Positions 29,903 through 38,191 of a DNA stretch of 64,000 nt are shown here, one piece after another. Origin of the DNA: Gemella haemolysans (GTDB lineage: Bacteria; Bacillota; Bacilli; Staphylococcales; Gemellaceae); assembly GCF_028308085.1 (NCBI RefSeq), contig NZ_JAQMFS010000094.1:1-64000 (forward strand), written 5' to 3'. How positions within the stretch are numbered: position 1 is the first letter of the stretch; every line of letters begins with the position of its first letter. The notes below the pieces were generated by a model. The model was given only the letters and a program-made list of their open reading frames with translations. It was not told where the DNA came from and searched no databases. A program made the position numbers and the translations under genes.

Positions 29903-29940
29903 AAGCATAACTTCTACCATATTTGCACGGAGTTATACTT
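29903..29940 (-). terminator. Expression-platform terminator of the lysine riboswitch
   Basis: A 12-bp stem with wobble pairs (29903-29914 with 29929-29940) followed on the minus strand by TTTTTTATTTT, lying between the aptamer and the lysP ribosome-binding site. Confidence 0.85.
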
Positions 29941-29966
29941 CACATTATCTCTCCAAAACAAGATAT

Positions 29967-30136
29967 TAGTAGCGCAACATAGCCTCACGACTATGACAGT
30001 CCTATACTTAGTTCAATATAGGCCCAACAATATTAACATAGGATTAATATCATTTCGGCGACGTTTCCTTTCAAGTAATCTCATCAAGCCCTACACTTTC
30101 AACTACCCTACTAATAAAAATCGCAACCTCTACCTC
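29967..30136 (-). ncRNA. Lysine riboswitch (L-box) aptamer
   Basis: On the minus strand the conserved 5' strand AGGTAGAGGTTGCGA, the GATGAGA segment, the AAGGAAACGTCGCCGAA region and the 3' GACTGTCATAGTCGTGAGGCTATG fragment appear in L-box order, closing with GCGCTAC. Total aptamer about 170 nt. It should bind lysine and stabilise the downstream terminator, shutting off lysP. Confidence 0.92.
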
Positions 30137-30153
30137 ACTTATTTTGTGAGGTA
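30131..30153 (-). promoter_or_regulatory. Upstream hairpin overlapping the riboswitch P1 strand
   Basis: TACCTCAC (30131-30138) pairs with GTGAGGTA (30146-30153). The arm at 30131-30138 encodes the conserved 5' strand of the aptamer, so this hairpin could compete with P1 formation. Confidence 0.5.
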
Positions 30154-30175
30154 CATATTCAATTAACTAAAAAAT

Positions 30176-30204
30176 AGTATAATATAATTTACTTATATTG
30201 TCAA
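30176..30204 (-). promoter_or_regulatory. Promoter of the lysP leader
   Basis: Perfect TTGACA (30204-30199) and TATACT (30181-30176), spacing 17 bp. The leader is about 290 nt. The rest of the gap to fbp (30205-30315) shows nothing notable. Confidence 0.85.
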
Positions 30205-30315
30205 CAAAAAATTTTATTTTTTTAATATTTCCAATCAAATACATAATATACCTCACTAAAAATAGGAAACTCCCAAAATTTTTTATTAGATATTTTCTAA
30301 TATTTTTATAAATAC

Positions 30316-30347
30316 AATTAAAAGGAGATTAGAACCTCCTTTTAATT
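30316..30347 (-). terminator. Intrinsic terminator after fbp
   Basis: AATTAAAAGGAG (30316-30327) pairs with CTCCTTTTAATT (30336-30347), perfect 12 bp. The U-rich part lies inside the 3' arm. It starts 4 bp past the stop codon. Confidence 0.8.
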
Positions 30348-30350
30348 AAC

Positions 30351-32294
30351 TTATCTCTCACAAATCATACCTTGTCTATATTCTTCTAACAAGATTTTTA
30401 ACAATTCAATTTGTTTAAGTATCTTAACACCACTATCAGTATCAACAACTTTTTTACGACAAAGTTTATCTACAACTCTCTTTGTTGAAATAATATCCGT
30501 CTCATTTTTTATCGATTCTTCTTTACTTTTGAATATATCGTGACTCATTATCTGTAATCCATAAGAGTTATAAGTTAGAGTATATCCACCGTGCCCTGTT
30601 GTTTTATGGTATGCTCTAGACATTCCACCATCAATAACAATCGTTCTACCATTAGCTTTTATTGGATTTTCTCCTTTTGTTTCTTTAACTGGTGTATGTC
30701 CATTTATTATATGCCCCTCACTAGTTAGACCAAACTCATTTAATAACTTAATGCAAAATTCTTCATTATCTCTAAGTTTGTAATAAGCATTTTTCACTTC
30801 CTCATGAGTAGCCTTATCCTCGATAAAATATCTCTCGAAAGTTGTCATATCACATTTCCCAAATAGTGGAGAATATTGTCCTTGCCAAAGATAGAAGAAT
30901 AAACCATTATCTTCTCTACAATCACAATAAAAAATACTACGAATTTTCTTATCAAAAAAGTCTAATAATTTTTTTCCAGAATATTTATGACCTCCATAAG
31001 AAAATTCCTGGAAGTTACCTTTCTCGTCAACTGGCATACAACCATGTAACAGAAGGTTTCCATTATAGCAACAATACATGCCACCTTTGTTAATGAATAA
31101 TTCAACATGTTTTTTTAATTTTTCACTTGTTATGAATGATTCTTTTAATCTATTAATAATCTTCTCTTCTTCGTCAGTTAATAGATATGGATTTTTTTCA
31201 TCAACCGTTGGAAAATAACATGAAGTTAATGGGTATTCTTTACCATTTATCTTTACTGTTTGTTTTTTGAAGTTTATCTTATCTAGTAATGCACGTCTTT
31301 GTAATTTAAATTCTGGATGTTTGTCGATAATTTGTTTTTCTAGTTTAAATTGAATTATCGCCATAGCTTTATGCATTCTTGCTATTTGCATAATTTCATG
31401 TTCACTATATTTTAACTCATCATTTTTAGATAGTTTTGGTAAAAACTCTTTACAATTATCATCTTTATAATGTGTTTCACTAAAATTTAATAAATTTCTA
31501 AGTGGAATTCCGTATCTATCTTCAATAATGTCCAAATTATCATATCTCGCACATATTCTTATAACATTTGCTAATGATATTCTATCTCCAAGATAAGCCC
31601 CTATCCATAGCATATCATGATTTCCCCATTGAATATCAAGCGAATGATAATTCAGCAATCTATCCATAATTTTATCTGGAAACGGACCTCTATCATAAAT
31701 ATCACCTACAATATGTAAATGATCTATGATTAACTTATGAATACTTAATGATAATTCAATAATGAATTTATCACCAGCACCTAATTCAATTATATTTTCA
31801 AGAATTCTATCATAGTAGTCATTTTTATCACTACTTTGCATTTTGTAAAGTAATTCTTCAATAATATACTTAAAATCTTTCGGCAAGATTTTTCTTACTT
31901 TAGATCTTGTGTACTTCCTTGCGGCTACCTGTGTTACTTCTAATAAACGAAGAAGAATAATTTTTTGAAATTCTTTATAATCACATACATCATATTCTTT
32001 TCTTAAAAGATTTAATTTTTCATCTGGATAATAGATTATAGTAGCCAGTAAATTCAAATCTTTTTTAGGTAGTCTGTTTCCAAACACTTCTTTAAGTTTT
32101 TCTTTAATAATACCTGAGCCATTTCTCAAAATATGATCAAAGGCCTCGTATTCTCCGTGAATATCACTTAAAAAGTGTTCTGTTCCTTTTGGCAATGTTA
32201 ATATTGCTTCTAAGTTTATTATCTCCTTTGTAGTTTCATCAATATTTTTAAAATTTTGAGATAATAATTCTAAATGTTCCCTAGATATATTCAT
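30351..32294 (-). CDS. fbp: Fructose-1,6-bisphosphatase, class III
   Basis: Gluconeogenic hydrolysis of fructose-1,6-bisphosphate. 647 residues, normal for the Firmicutes-specific class III (metallophosphatase fold). Metal-site segments are LSDIHGEYEAFDHIL, HIVGDIYDRGPFPDKIMD and WGNHDMLWIGA, with the later GHTPVKETKGENP. It is monocistronic. Class III enzymes in Bacilli are typically Mn-dependent and stimulated by PEP (family knowledge). Confidence 0.97.
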   Translation of the reverse strand: MNISREHLELLSQNFKNIDETTKEIINLEAILTLPKGTEHFLSDIHGEYEAFDHILRNGSGIIKEKLKEVFGNRLPKKDLNLLATIIYYPDEKLNLLRKEYDVCDYKEFQKIILLRLLEVTQVAARKYTRSKVRKILPKDFKYIIEELLYKMQSSDKNDYYDRILENIIELGAGDKFIIELSLSIHKLIIDHLHIVGDIYDRGPFPDKIMDRLLNYHSLDIQWGNHDMLWIGAYLGDRISLANVIRICARYDNLDIIEDRYGIPLRNLLNFSETHYKDDNCKEFLPKLSKNDELKYSEHEIMQIARMHKAMAIIQFKLEKQIIDKHPEFKLQRRALLDKINFKKQTVKINGKEYPLTSCYFPTVDEKNPYLLTDEEEKIINRLKESFITSEKLKKHVELFINKGGMYCCYNGNLLLHGCMPVDEKGNFQEFSYGGHKYSGKKLLDFFDKKIRSIFYCDCREDNGLFFYLWQGQYSPLFGKCDMTTFERYFIEDKATHEEVKNAYYKLRDNEEFCIKLLNEFGLTSEGHIINGHTPVKETKGENPIKANGRTIVIDGGMSRAYHKTTGHGGYTLTYNSYGLQIMSHDIFKSKEESIKNETDIISTKRVVDKLCRKKVVDTDSGVKILKQIELLKILLEEYRQGMICER

Positions 32295-32423
32295 GTTGGT
32301 CTCCTTTTTTTAACTTTTTTCAGTTAAAGCTTAACATACTTCCAAATATAATTCAAGTATTATTACACGTTATTTCGTAATTTAAAACTTAATAATGTAT
32401 ATTAATAGAATAGTTTTACAAAA

Positions 32424-32456
32424 AAATAGAAATCAACTTCGAGTTAATTTCTATTT
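32424..32456 (-). terminator. Intrinsic terminator after the ATP-grasp gene
   Basis: A 15-bp stem with one wobble (32424-32438 with 32442-32456), 3-nt loop, then a U run on the minus strand, 13 bp past the stop codon. Confidence 0.88.
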
Positions 32457-32469
32457 TATATATTTTACT

Positions 32470-33633
32470 CTATTTTAACTTCCCTACAAATCTTTCCATT
32501 TCTTTCATTTCTTCAAGTGTATCAGCTACAAGAACATACATTGTGTTTCCTTGAAGTTCAGCAAAGGCTTCTGGCATTCTTAGAACAGCTTTCAGTTTAT
32601 CTTGATATTTTTCTCTAATTTCTTCATCAGAGTGTACATAATCTTTATAATCACGACGTGTTGAAGCTAACCCATATTTTTCATCAACATTAAAACCATT
32701 AAATGTTCCATTAGCCACCTCAGCATATACTCTGAAATAATCTGTTGAATGTGCAAAGTTATAAACATCTACAGCAAACGCTCCTGCTGGACGGTTATTA
32801 TACTCTATTGCAATATAATCATCTTTAGTTTTAAAGAATTCAATATGGAAGAAACGTTCTTTCATTCCAAAGGCTTTAACAGAATTTTTACCATACTCTA
32901 CTAATTTTGGATCTAAATCTTTATCAATGTAATATACCCAATCTAGAGTATTGTTATTCAGTAAATCTAATGGAGTGTGATAGTAAACAATACTTGTATA
33001 AAATACGATATTTCCTTTAGCATCTACTAATCCATCAAAAGTTACAATGTCAGAATTATCAACGAAAGGTTCTAAGAAGTAGTGCGTAGTACCATCCCAT
33101 TCTTTTTTAAAGTTTTCTACATCTTTCTTATCTTTAAGTTTATAAGTTGCAGAAGCTCCTACTCCATTATCAGGCTTAGCAATTAATGGAAGTTTCAATT
33201 TTTTTACACCTTTTTCGATGTCTCCTTCTTTTTTCACTAAGAAACCTGGTACAACAGGAACTCCAGCTTTTTCAAAGTATTTTTTCATCTCTGATTTGTG
33301 TTTTGTTTTCTTAAGATCGTGTTCTTTTAAACCAAATACATTAAACTGAGTTCGTAAAGCAGCATCAAGTTCCATCCAGTGCTCATTTTGCGATTCTATT
33401 CTATCAATATGACCATGTTTGTGATATAAAAACGCCACTGCACGTTTAACTTCATCAGCATCATCTAAGCTATTAACTCTAAAATATTCAGTTAGAGCTT
33501 CTTTTAGTCTTTGATCAAGTTGTTCGTACGGTTCTTCTCCAATTCCTAGTACATTTATTCCTTGATTCTTTAATTCTATAGAAAACTTTTGAAAATTGTG
33601 TGGGTAATATGGTGATATAACTATATAATTCAT
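32470..33633 (-). CDS. ATP-grasp enzyme of unknown substrate
   Basis: 387 residues with an ATP-grasp fold: N-terminal Rossmann-like lobe (YIVISPYYPHNFQKFSIEL), lid and phosphate-binding segment LPLIAKPDNGVGASATYKL, and metal-binding IAIEYNNRPAGAFAVDVYN. Such enzymes join a carboxylate to an amine or thiol through an acyl-phosphate. No second catalytic domain. Last gene of a three-gene operon with two esterases (22- and 32-bp gaps), suggesting a shared small-molecule or peptide pathway. Substrate cannot be inferred. Confidence 0.85.
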   Translation of the reverse strand: MNYIVISPYYPHNFQKFSIELKNQGINVLGIGEEPYEQLDQRLKEALTEYFRVNSLDDADEVKRAVAFLYHKHGHIDRIESQNEHWMELDAALRTQFNVFGLKEHDLKKTKHKSEMKKYFEKAGVPVVPGFLVKKEGDIEKGVKKLKLPLIAKPDNGVGASATYKLKDKKDVENFKKEWDGTTHYFLEPFVDNSDIVTFDGLVDAKGNIVFYTSIVYYHTPLDLLNNNTLDWVYYIDKDLDPKLVEYGKNSVKAFGMKERFFHIEFFKTKDDYIAIEYNNRPAGAFAVDVYNFAHSTDYFRVYAEVANGTFNGFNVDEKYGLASTRRDYKDYVHSDEEIREKYQDKLKAVLRMPEAFAELQGNTMYVLVADTLEEMKEMERFVGKLK

Positions 33634-33654
33634 AAATACTTTCTCCTCTTATTA

Positions 33655-34395
33655 TTATAAATTTAATTTATCTAAAAAGTATGGCATTTGGATTCTCCAC
33701 CAAGGCCAGTCGTGTGCAACATCATCGCCCCAAACATCAAACCATGCTGGAATATTTTTTTCTTCAAATGCTTTTTTTAAACTGTAAAATGATGGCAGTC
33801 CATCTTGTTCCCATGGCCCTAAACCAGTACAAACAATAATATCTGCATTTCTATAGTGATCTATAAACCATCCATCATTTTGATTCCAAATATTATCACT
33901 AGGTGAATTTCTGTAGATTAACTCATCATTACCATATTCACCTACGAAAAATCTAGCATCATAAACTCCACTTAGAGCAATGACTTTTCCAAATACATCT
34001 GGATGCTGTAAGAAGATATTAAACGAATGATATCCCCCCATACTACAACCTGTAGCCATCATTTGACCAAACCAACCTGTTTTATGCTTAATAAATGGTA
34101 TGGCTTCTTCAATTACATACTTTTCATATTGTGTATGTGCTAATGCTCTATCATGACCATTTTTCCAATCACATAGCCATGATTCGCTATCGACACTTGA
34201 TAATGTGAAAAATTGTACTTTCCCTTCATTGATAAATCTTTCACAAGCATGTATCATACCAAAATCATAATACTCATTGTGTGTTCCCCCAGATGATGGA
34301 AAAACAACAATCGGCAATCCTGCATGACCATATCTATTAAGAACCATTTCTCTTCCTAAATTTCCACTATAATGACTTAGATTCTCTATATTCAA
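33655..34395 (-). CDS. Esterase, alpha/beta-hydrolase (Esterase D-like)
   Basis: 246 residues, cytoplasmic. Nucleophile elbow ATGCSMGGYHSFN (GxSxG), oxyanion region VVFPSSGGTHNEYYD, probable Asp in WFDVWGDDVAHDWPWW, which also holds the His. Resembles the PF00756 group that includes enterochelin and carbohydrate esterases. Substrate unknown. Middle gene of the ATP-grasp/esterase operon. Confidence 0.88.
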   Translation of the reverse strand: MNIENLSHYSGNLGREMVLNRYGHAGLPIVVFPSSGGTHNEYYDFGMIHACERFINEGKVQFFTLSSVDSESWLCDWKNGHDRALAHTQYEKYVIEEAIPFIKHKTGWFGQMMATGCSMGGYHSFNIFLQHPDVFGKVIALSGVYDARFFVGEYGNDELIYRNSPSDNIWNQNDGWFIDHYRNADIIVCTGLGPWEQDGLPSFYSLKKAFEEKNIPAWFDVWGDDVAHDWPWWRIQMPYFLDKLNL

Positions 34396-34427
34396 ATTAA
34401 ATAACCTCCATTTTCTATAAAATACTT

Positions 34428-35258
34428 TTACCAGTTTTCACTAATAAACCTTAAACATTCCGGTAAATATTTAGCCCAACATTCTTCACTATGTCCACCA
34501 TTAGCTACTACATTTAACTTAAGCTCACTAGTTGATAAACCAGCATCAATTAGTTGTCTATAGTAATCTAAACTTGCATCTATATATAGTTGTTTTAAAT
34601 TACCATTTGCCAATTGTTTATCTGTATCATCACCTTCATTTGTTCCTACTTCAATATATACTCTCTGATCAGAAACTTTATGTTTTGATATATATCTATC
34701 AAATTCAGGTTTATTTAACCAGTTTGCTGATGAAAATACTCCTAGACATCCTACTACATCTTTGTGTTCTAATCCTATATATTGTGAAATATTAGCTCCT
34801 AAAGAACTACCAATCATCGCTGTGTATTCACGCTGTGGTTTTGTACGATATGTACTATCAATAAATGGTTTAACAACATTTACAAAAAAGTCTGCATACT
34901 CAGATCCTAATCCACCTAATGTTAAACCAAAATTTAATATAGGTAAACTTGAGAATTTCCAAGGTGCATATTCATTCATTCTTCCTTCATTATCATTATC
35001 AATACCAACTATTATCATTTTTGGCATATCTGGGTTTCTTTTTATCGCCGGAATTACTTTCCATGAGTGTCCACTAAAAGATTCTCCACTATAAAAAACA
35101 TTTTGACCATCATTCATATAAACTACTGGATAATGTTTATGTTCATCTTGAGCATACCCTTTTGGCAAAAGAACTCTAATACGACGATTTTTCCCCGTAT
35201 AAGGAACTTTTAACTCATGCTCCTTCATCTCTAAATAAAAATACGCATCTCTATTCAT
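34428..35258 (-). CDS. Esterase, alpha/beta-hydrolase (PF00756-like), operon leader
   Basis: 276 residues. HYPVVYMNDGQNVFYSGES near the N-terminus, nucleophile motif AMIGSSLGANIS, acid region EVGTNEGDD and the final His in ANGGHSEECWAKYLPE. It resembles siderophore-esterase-like hydrolases but has no signal peptide. First gene of the three-gene unit, followed at 32 bp by the second esterase. The two esterases are diverged paralogues by fold only. Confidence 0.88.
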   Translation of the reverse strand: MNRDAYFYLEMKEHELKVPYTGKNRRIRVLLPKGYAQDEHKHYPVVYMNDGQNVFYSGESFSGHSWKVIPAIKRNPDMPKMIIVGIDNDNEGRMNEYAPWKFSSLPILNFGLTLGGLGSEYADFFVNVVKPFIDSTYRTKPQREYTAMIGSSLGANISQYIGLEHKDVVGCLGVFSSANWLNKPEFDRYISKHKVSDQRVYIEVGTNEGDDTDKQLANGNLKQLYIDASLDYYRQLIDAGLSTSELKLNVVANGGHSEECWAKYLPECLRFISENW

Positions 35259-35447
35259 TAATTTTTTCCTTTTAAATTATTATTATAGCTATAATTCTAC
35301 AATATTTCTCATATAAAATCAATCAATTGAGTGTTATTTTCTGTAATTTTTCTGAAAAATTAATTTTAACATATTATTTTCATAATAAATCATAACAGAA
35401 TATGCATTTTAAATATAAATTTATTATAAATTGCTAAATAAAACAAA

Positions 35448-35472
35448 AACGGATTGCATAAAACAACCCGTT
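35448..35472 (-). terminator. Intrinsic terminator after dltX
   Basis: A 9-bp stem with one G-U pair (35448-35456 with 35464-35472), followed on the minus strand by TTTTTGTTTTATTT. It lies 9 bp past the dltX stop codon and closes the dlt operon. Confidence 0.85.
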
Positions 35473-35481
35473 ATTTTCACC

Positions 35482-35607
35482 TTAAAATTCACTGTATACA
35501 TATTCTTGAACATTAGAAAAATCCGTGACAAATGAATATATTATTATTCCCATTATTATAATATAAAAGAAAAATATCCATATCATTAATTTCTGATTTT
35601 CATTCAT
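35482..35607 (-). CDS. dltX: DltX, small membrane subunit of D-alanylation, at the operon 3' end
   Basis: 41 residues. One membrane helix (about 8-25; MIWIFFFYIIIMGIIIY) and a short extracytoplasmic tail ending VQEYVYSEF, which matches the conserved aromatic-x-Tyr-x-x-Phe ending of DltX. DltX takes part in passing D-alanine through DltB/DltD to teichoic acids. It starts one base after the dltD stop codon (TAGAATG), implying translational coupling. In most Firmicutes dltX precedes dltA; no such ORF is upstream of dltA here. Confidence 0.82.
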   Translation of the reverse strand: MNENQKLMIWIFFFYIIIMGIIIYSFVTDFSNVQEYVYSEF

Positions 35608-35608
35608 T

Positions 35609-36775
35609 CTATTTTTTAAGCTTGTAAAGATCTCTTTCAAAATCAATCCATCCTCTCCAACCTAAATGCATTGCATCGTACATATAATATTCCTCATATT
35701 CTTTACTAGAATAATCCATTACTTCTATATTATTCTTTTTAGCAATTTCTTTCAAGTTATTATACGCAACCCGTCTTTTTTCACTATCTATTCCTATATA
35801 ATCACTCCACTTACCATTAGCAGGAAGTATAGCGAATTTCATATTTAGATTCAAGTCTTTAACTATTGATAAAAGTATATCTAAATCATCATATTCCTTA
35901 GACTCATCATATTTTGTATTTTTAGAACTATTTTTCAATTGATCATATTTTGTTTTAATATACTTATCATAATAAGTATTATCAATTTGATAATCGTTGT
36001 TATTAGTTCTTTCTTTAGCTTGTTCAGTTACCTTTTCATCTAACTCTTTCCAGTTATAATCAGGTGTTTTTTCACCACTTAAGGGATAATTTTCCCTTCC
36101 TTTATTTTTGAAAAACTCATACTTATTCCTCAATTTGTAAAAGTAATTATCTAGTTTTAAAAATTCCCCTGTGATAAAGTTCCCTTGTTCCTCTACAAAA
36201 TATTTTTTATAACTCCTATATTTCTTATTAAGAACTTTATTAGTTGATGAAAGTTCAATTACTCTATTGATAAATTTTTCTTTCGTTTCTTTACTAATTT
36301 TATCATTAGCCATAGTGTTATAAACATGCTCACTAGAAATTCTTGATAAAAATGCATCTTTTAAAATACCATTTTTATTATCGAACCACTGAATTGATTG
36401 AATCATGACAATTTCATTATTTCTTATATCATTTCCTATAGAACCAATCGTTGCTGCATGTATAATATTTTGAGAATTACCTACTCCTATTTGCATAATG
36501 TTAAAATCTTCATAGTTAAAGATTTTCTTTGGATGATAGTCTTCATTTATTGTTGTAGTTAATTCTGATGAACCTAATAATACTAATGTTTTAGGAGTAA
36601 TATTCTCAAGGATTATATCCTTACTCTTATATTTCTCAAAAGCAGTACTATATCTAACACTATTATCATTTACTTTATAATAGTCTTCTATCTTTTTTAT
36701 ATACGTCTTATTTAAAATTACAAGTGTAATTAATACCAATAGTATTGATATTAAAAATGCTTTTAATCTTATCAT
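35609..36775 (-). CDS. dltD: D-alanyl-lipoteichoic acid biosynthesis protein DltD
   Basis: 388 residues, signal-anchored at the N-terminus (about 5-25) with an extracellular SGNH-like domain. Nucleophile Ser in LVLLGSSELTT; catalytic Asp-His in YDAMHLGWRGW. Acts outside the membrane to move D-Ala onto lipoteichoic acid. It begins 2 bp after dltC ends. Confidence 0.96.
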   Translation of the reverse strand: MIRLKAFLISILLVLITLVILNKTYIKKIEDYYKVNDNSVRYSTAFEKYKSKDIILENITPKTLVLLGSSELTTTINEDYHPKKIFNYEDFNIMQIGVGNSQNIIHAATIGSIGNDIRNNEIVMIQSIQWFDNKNGILKDAFLSRISSEHVYNTMANDKISKETKEKFINRVIELSSTNKVLNKKYRSYKKYFVEEQGNFITGEFLKLDNYFYKLRNKYEFFKNKGRENYPLSGEKTPDYNWKELDEKVTEQAKERTNNNDYQIDNTYYDKYIKTKYDQLKNSSKNTKYDESKEYDDLDILLSIVKDLNLNMKFAILPANGKWSDYIGIDSEKRRVAYNNLKEIAKKNNIEVMDYSSKEYEEYYMYDAMHLGWRGWIDFERDLYKLKK

Positions 36776-36777
36776 CG

Positions 36778-37011
36778 TTACTTCCTATTTTCTATGTAAG
36801 AAATCACTTTATTTGGTGTATCGATTTCTTCGTATGTTACTTCAGTCGGTGCTATACTTAGTCCAAATATTTCTTCAATTTTAACCAACATTTCTACAAA
36901 AGCTAATGAGTCCATTAGACCTTCTTCTTTCATATTTATGTCTAAATCTTCTCTTACAACTTCATCTTCACAAATTTCTTCTAACATTTCTAATACTTGT
37001 TCTTTTATCAC
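36778..37011 (-). CDS. dltC: D-alanyl carrier protein
   Basis: 77-residue acyl-carrier protein; the phosphopantetheine Ser lies in EEGLMDSLAFVEML. DltA loads it with D-Ala and DltB receives the D-Ala at the inner membrane face. Acidic and full length. The 4'-phosphopantetheine arm depends on CoA, whose supply genes (panF, coaD) are elsewhere in this window. Confidence 0.97.
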   Translation of the reverse strand: MIKEQVLEMLEEICEDEVVREDLDINMKEEGLMDSLAFVEMLVKIEEIFGLSIAPTEVTYEEIDTPNKVISYIENRK

Positions 37012-37032
37012 GCTTGTTCTCCTAACTCTATA

Positions 37033-38190
37033 TTATTTTTTTAATACATGGCTTATTAGTTTATATGGTTCTCCTGAAAAGATATATAATCCTATTATTA
37101 CTAGATTTATCGTTACGAACCAACTAAGAACTTTATACCATGTTTCATTTTTATTCTTCTTGTAAAATTTACTTTTCTTTTGGTAATATTCAAATCCTGC
37201 CATTAATAAACCGTGGTAGAATCCATATATTATATAACTTATAGTTAGACCATGCCAGAATCCCATAAGCACCATATTCACCATGTAAGCATACATCGCT
37301 GTATTTAGTCTCTTCTTAAATCTTTTCTTCTTTGTTGCTTCCATAAAGACTCTTGAGAATACGAAGTCTCTTAACCATGTTGATAGTGTTATGTGCCATC
37401 TATTCCAGAAATCTTTTATGTCTATACTTAAAAATGGTTTATCAAAGTTCATAGGTGTTTTTATCCCTAAGATATTACTACTTCCTACTGCCATTAAACT
37501 GTATCCTGCAAAGTCGAAGAATAGATAAAGTGTATATAGATACATGTATTTTATCGAATACATAAAGGCACCGTGGTTTGTTAAACCTACTAGATAATGA
37601 TAACTCAGTGTTGAGAATACTACTTTATATAGTAACCCCAATATTAATCTATATATTCCTTCTCCTGCTAGTTCTAAGTATTCAGCTCTTGGCATCTTTT
37701 CTTTTATATCACTCATGAATCTTCTACTTCTATCTATCGGACCCGAGCTTACTGTTGGGAAGAATAATAGGAATTGTACATATTCTACAGCATTGATTTT
37801 TTCTTTTATTAAACCATCTGATATTTCTATCATAATTTGTATTGTCTTAAATGACATATATGATATTCCAATAAAAGCTAATAAATGTAAATGCGTTATC
37901 GCAAATATTTTATTTATTACTAGTGGTAATATTGATAACATCACTAATATTTTTAAGGATTTTTTACTTTCTGTTTTTTGTGCTATTAATACCAATATGT
38001 ATTCATATAGGATAAAACCTATTAGGTACACTATCATTATTGTACTTTTTCCATATATAACTACGGCAAAGATAATCGACAACGCTAAGATGTAATACTC
38101 TATTCTTCTACCTAAATAGTTTATTATAAATCCTATAATTAGTGCTATAGCTAAGAAAAAGAAGAATTCTATTCCTTCAAAGTAGCTCAT
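37033..38190 (-). CDS. dltB: D-alanine transfer protein DltB (MBOAT)
   Basis: 385-residue multi-pass membrane O-acyltransferase moving D-Ala across the membrane. MBOAT signatures are DFWNRWHITLSTWLRDFVF and MGFWHGLTISYIIYGFYHG, the latter with the invariant catalytic His. Start is 1 bp after the dltA stop codon. Confidence 0.97.
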   Translation of the reverse strand: MSYFEGIEFFFFLAIALIIGFIINYLGRRIEYYILALSIIFAVVIYGKSTIMIVYLIGFILYEYILVLIAQKTESKKSLKILVMLSILPLVINKIFAITHLHLLAFIGISYMSFKTIQIMIEISDGLIKEKINAVEYVQFLLFFPTVSSGPIDRSRRFMSDIKEKMPRAEYLELAGEGIYRLILGLLYKVVFSTLSYHYLVGLTNHGAFMYSIKYMYLYTLYLFFDFAGYSLMAVGSSNILGIKTPMNFDKPFLSIDIKDFWNRWHITLSTWLRDFVFSRVFMEATKKKRFKKRLNTAMYAYMVNMVLMGFWHGLTISYIIYGFYHGLLMAGFEYYQKKSKFYKKNKNETWYKVLSWFVTINLVIIGLYIFSGEPYKLISHVLKK

Positions 38191-38191
38191 T

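Noticed and set aside
29876-29920. Longer N-terminus for LysP beginning at 29920
   Set aside because: It lies within the riboswitch terminator and lacks a ribosome-binding site; ATG 29875 has AAGGAGG at good spacing.
34532-35094. Two plus-strand ORFs opposite the first esterase
   Set aside because: The minus-strand esterase has full catalytic motifs; the antisense frames are low-complexity shadows.
37715-38095. Plus-strand ORF of 126 codons opposite dltB
   Set aside because: dltB is certain from MBOAT motifs and operon context; no ribosome-binding site or family match for the antisense frame.
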